From assembly GCA_017473615.1 (NCBI GenBank), contig JAFUKL010000007.1, forward strand, positions 1-61,812: 61,812 nt of DNA, written 5' to 3'. The stretch is from Muribaculaceae bacterium. Lineage in GTDB: Bacteria; Bacteroidota; Bacteroidia; Bacteroidales; Muribaculaceae. Shown here piece by piece: positions 61,566 through 61,812 of this stretch (position 1 is its first letter; each line of letters starts with the position of its first letter). A model generated the notes under the pieces. The model had not been told where the DNA came from, did no database searches, and saw nothing but the letters and a program-made list of their open reading frames with translations. A program made the position numbers and the translations under genes.

Positions 61566-61658
61566 TAATAGGACACTGAAGGCTTTAAAGATATTAAGGG
61601 AGAAAAATTGAGACTATATAACTGTTTTTTAAATTAATTAATTAAAACACAAAAAGAA

Positions 61659-61812
61659 ATGAAAAAGTTATTTTTTAGCGTGTTGGGTATAGTGGGAATG
61701 CTATGCTCTACATCATGTTCTGACGAGAGCATCGTACAGGACGTGAAAGGCGATCAGACTGTTCAATTCACAGTGGAATTGAATGACGGCAGCGACGCAA
61801 GCCGTGCCATCA
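61659..61812 (+). CDS. Lipoprotein, 3' partial (possibly fimbrillin-like)
   Basis: Only the first 51 codons are in the window. MKKLFFSVLGIVGMLCSTSC ends in a lipobox cysteine at residue 20, followed by SDESIVQD and VQFTVELNDG, a start common among Bacteroidales fimbrillin (FimA/Mfa1-like) and related lipoproteins. Assignment to that family is a guess from this short piece. It is read from the palindrome-rich leader region. Confidence 0.6.
   Translation, partial: MKKLFFSVLGIVGMLCSTSCSDESIVQDVKGDQTVQFTVELNDGSDASRAI

Noticed and set aside
1-61812. tRNA, rRNA, CRISPR arrays or complete insertion sequences
   Set aside because: I looked in the intergenic regions and saw no cloverleaf candidates, no regularly spaced repeats and no transposase motifs.

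Overview
The window reads as a chromosomal segment of an anaerobic gut-type member of the Bacteroidota, most likely order Bacteroidales. The evidence is a complete type IX secretion (Por/Gld) gene set, promoters of the Bacteroidota TTG-N18-20-TAnnTTTG type, a lone TonB-dependent receptor with a carboxypeptidase-like N-terminal domain, DUF3098, DUF3256 and DUF4286 family proteins, and the ftsX-DUF3098-uppP-truB-queA run. A Muribaculaceae-like genus is my guess and is not proven by anything seen here. No rRNA, tRNA or CRISPR array was found.

Layout. 0-7.6 kb: end of a PD40 propeller protein, a very large secreted amidase-like protein, rlmN and a secreted endonuclease I; the amidase and the nuclease both end in what look like type IX sorting tails. 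7.6-15.5 kb: pdxA, an ATP-grasp protein, a GtrA protein, an inositol-3-phosphate synthase, a Wzc-type tyrosine kinase, a DUF4286 protein and ruvC. 15.6-20.1 kb: an Oar-like TonB-dependent receptor and ychF (reverse strand). 20.3-27.3 kb: porT-porP-porK-porL-porM-porN, the core of the type IX secretion machine. 27.3-30.5 kb (reverse): an RluA-family pseudouridine synthase and a DUF1846 protein.

30.56-36.32 kb is a restriction-modification island bounded by a perfect 19-bp direct repeat (TATCTTTGCCGTGGATAAT). It carries a KilA-N protein, an XRE regulator, a single-chain nuclease-methyltransferase, a two-domain specificity subunit and a half-size specificity subunit. Its two ends hold short protein-like frames that resemble sequences I believe recur in Bacteroidales. 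The methyltransferase/specificity junction has a U UUU UUC heptamer followed by a stem, with an open -1 frame, and neither specificity gene has an ATG or GTG start.

36.4-41.1 kb: FKBP, DUF2007, ftsX, DUF3098, uppP, truB, queA. 41.1-49.9 kb: a membrane glycosyltransferase (reverse) and a compact AT-rich polysaccharide assembly operon (flippase, Wza-like export lipoprotein, polymerase, Wzz-like protein, two GT4 enzymes), preceded by three perfect hairpins that end exactly at the first start codon. 50-61.8 kb: OmpA-like/TPR lipoprotein, SUI1-family factor, membrane-anchored AraC regulator, AddA-type helicase-nuclease, xseA-xseB, a DUF3256 protein, a DEAD-box RNA helicase, and the start of a lipoprotein behind a cluster of palindromes.

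The genes connect in three ways: the type IX machine (20-27 kb) would export the two tailed proteins at the left end; the Wzc kinase (12 kb) and the Wzx/Wza/Wzy/Wzz set (42-49 kb) are parts of surface polysaccharide assembly; and addA, xseA-xseB and ruvC supply general DNA repair. All functional calls are from reading motifs by eye, with no database search.
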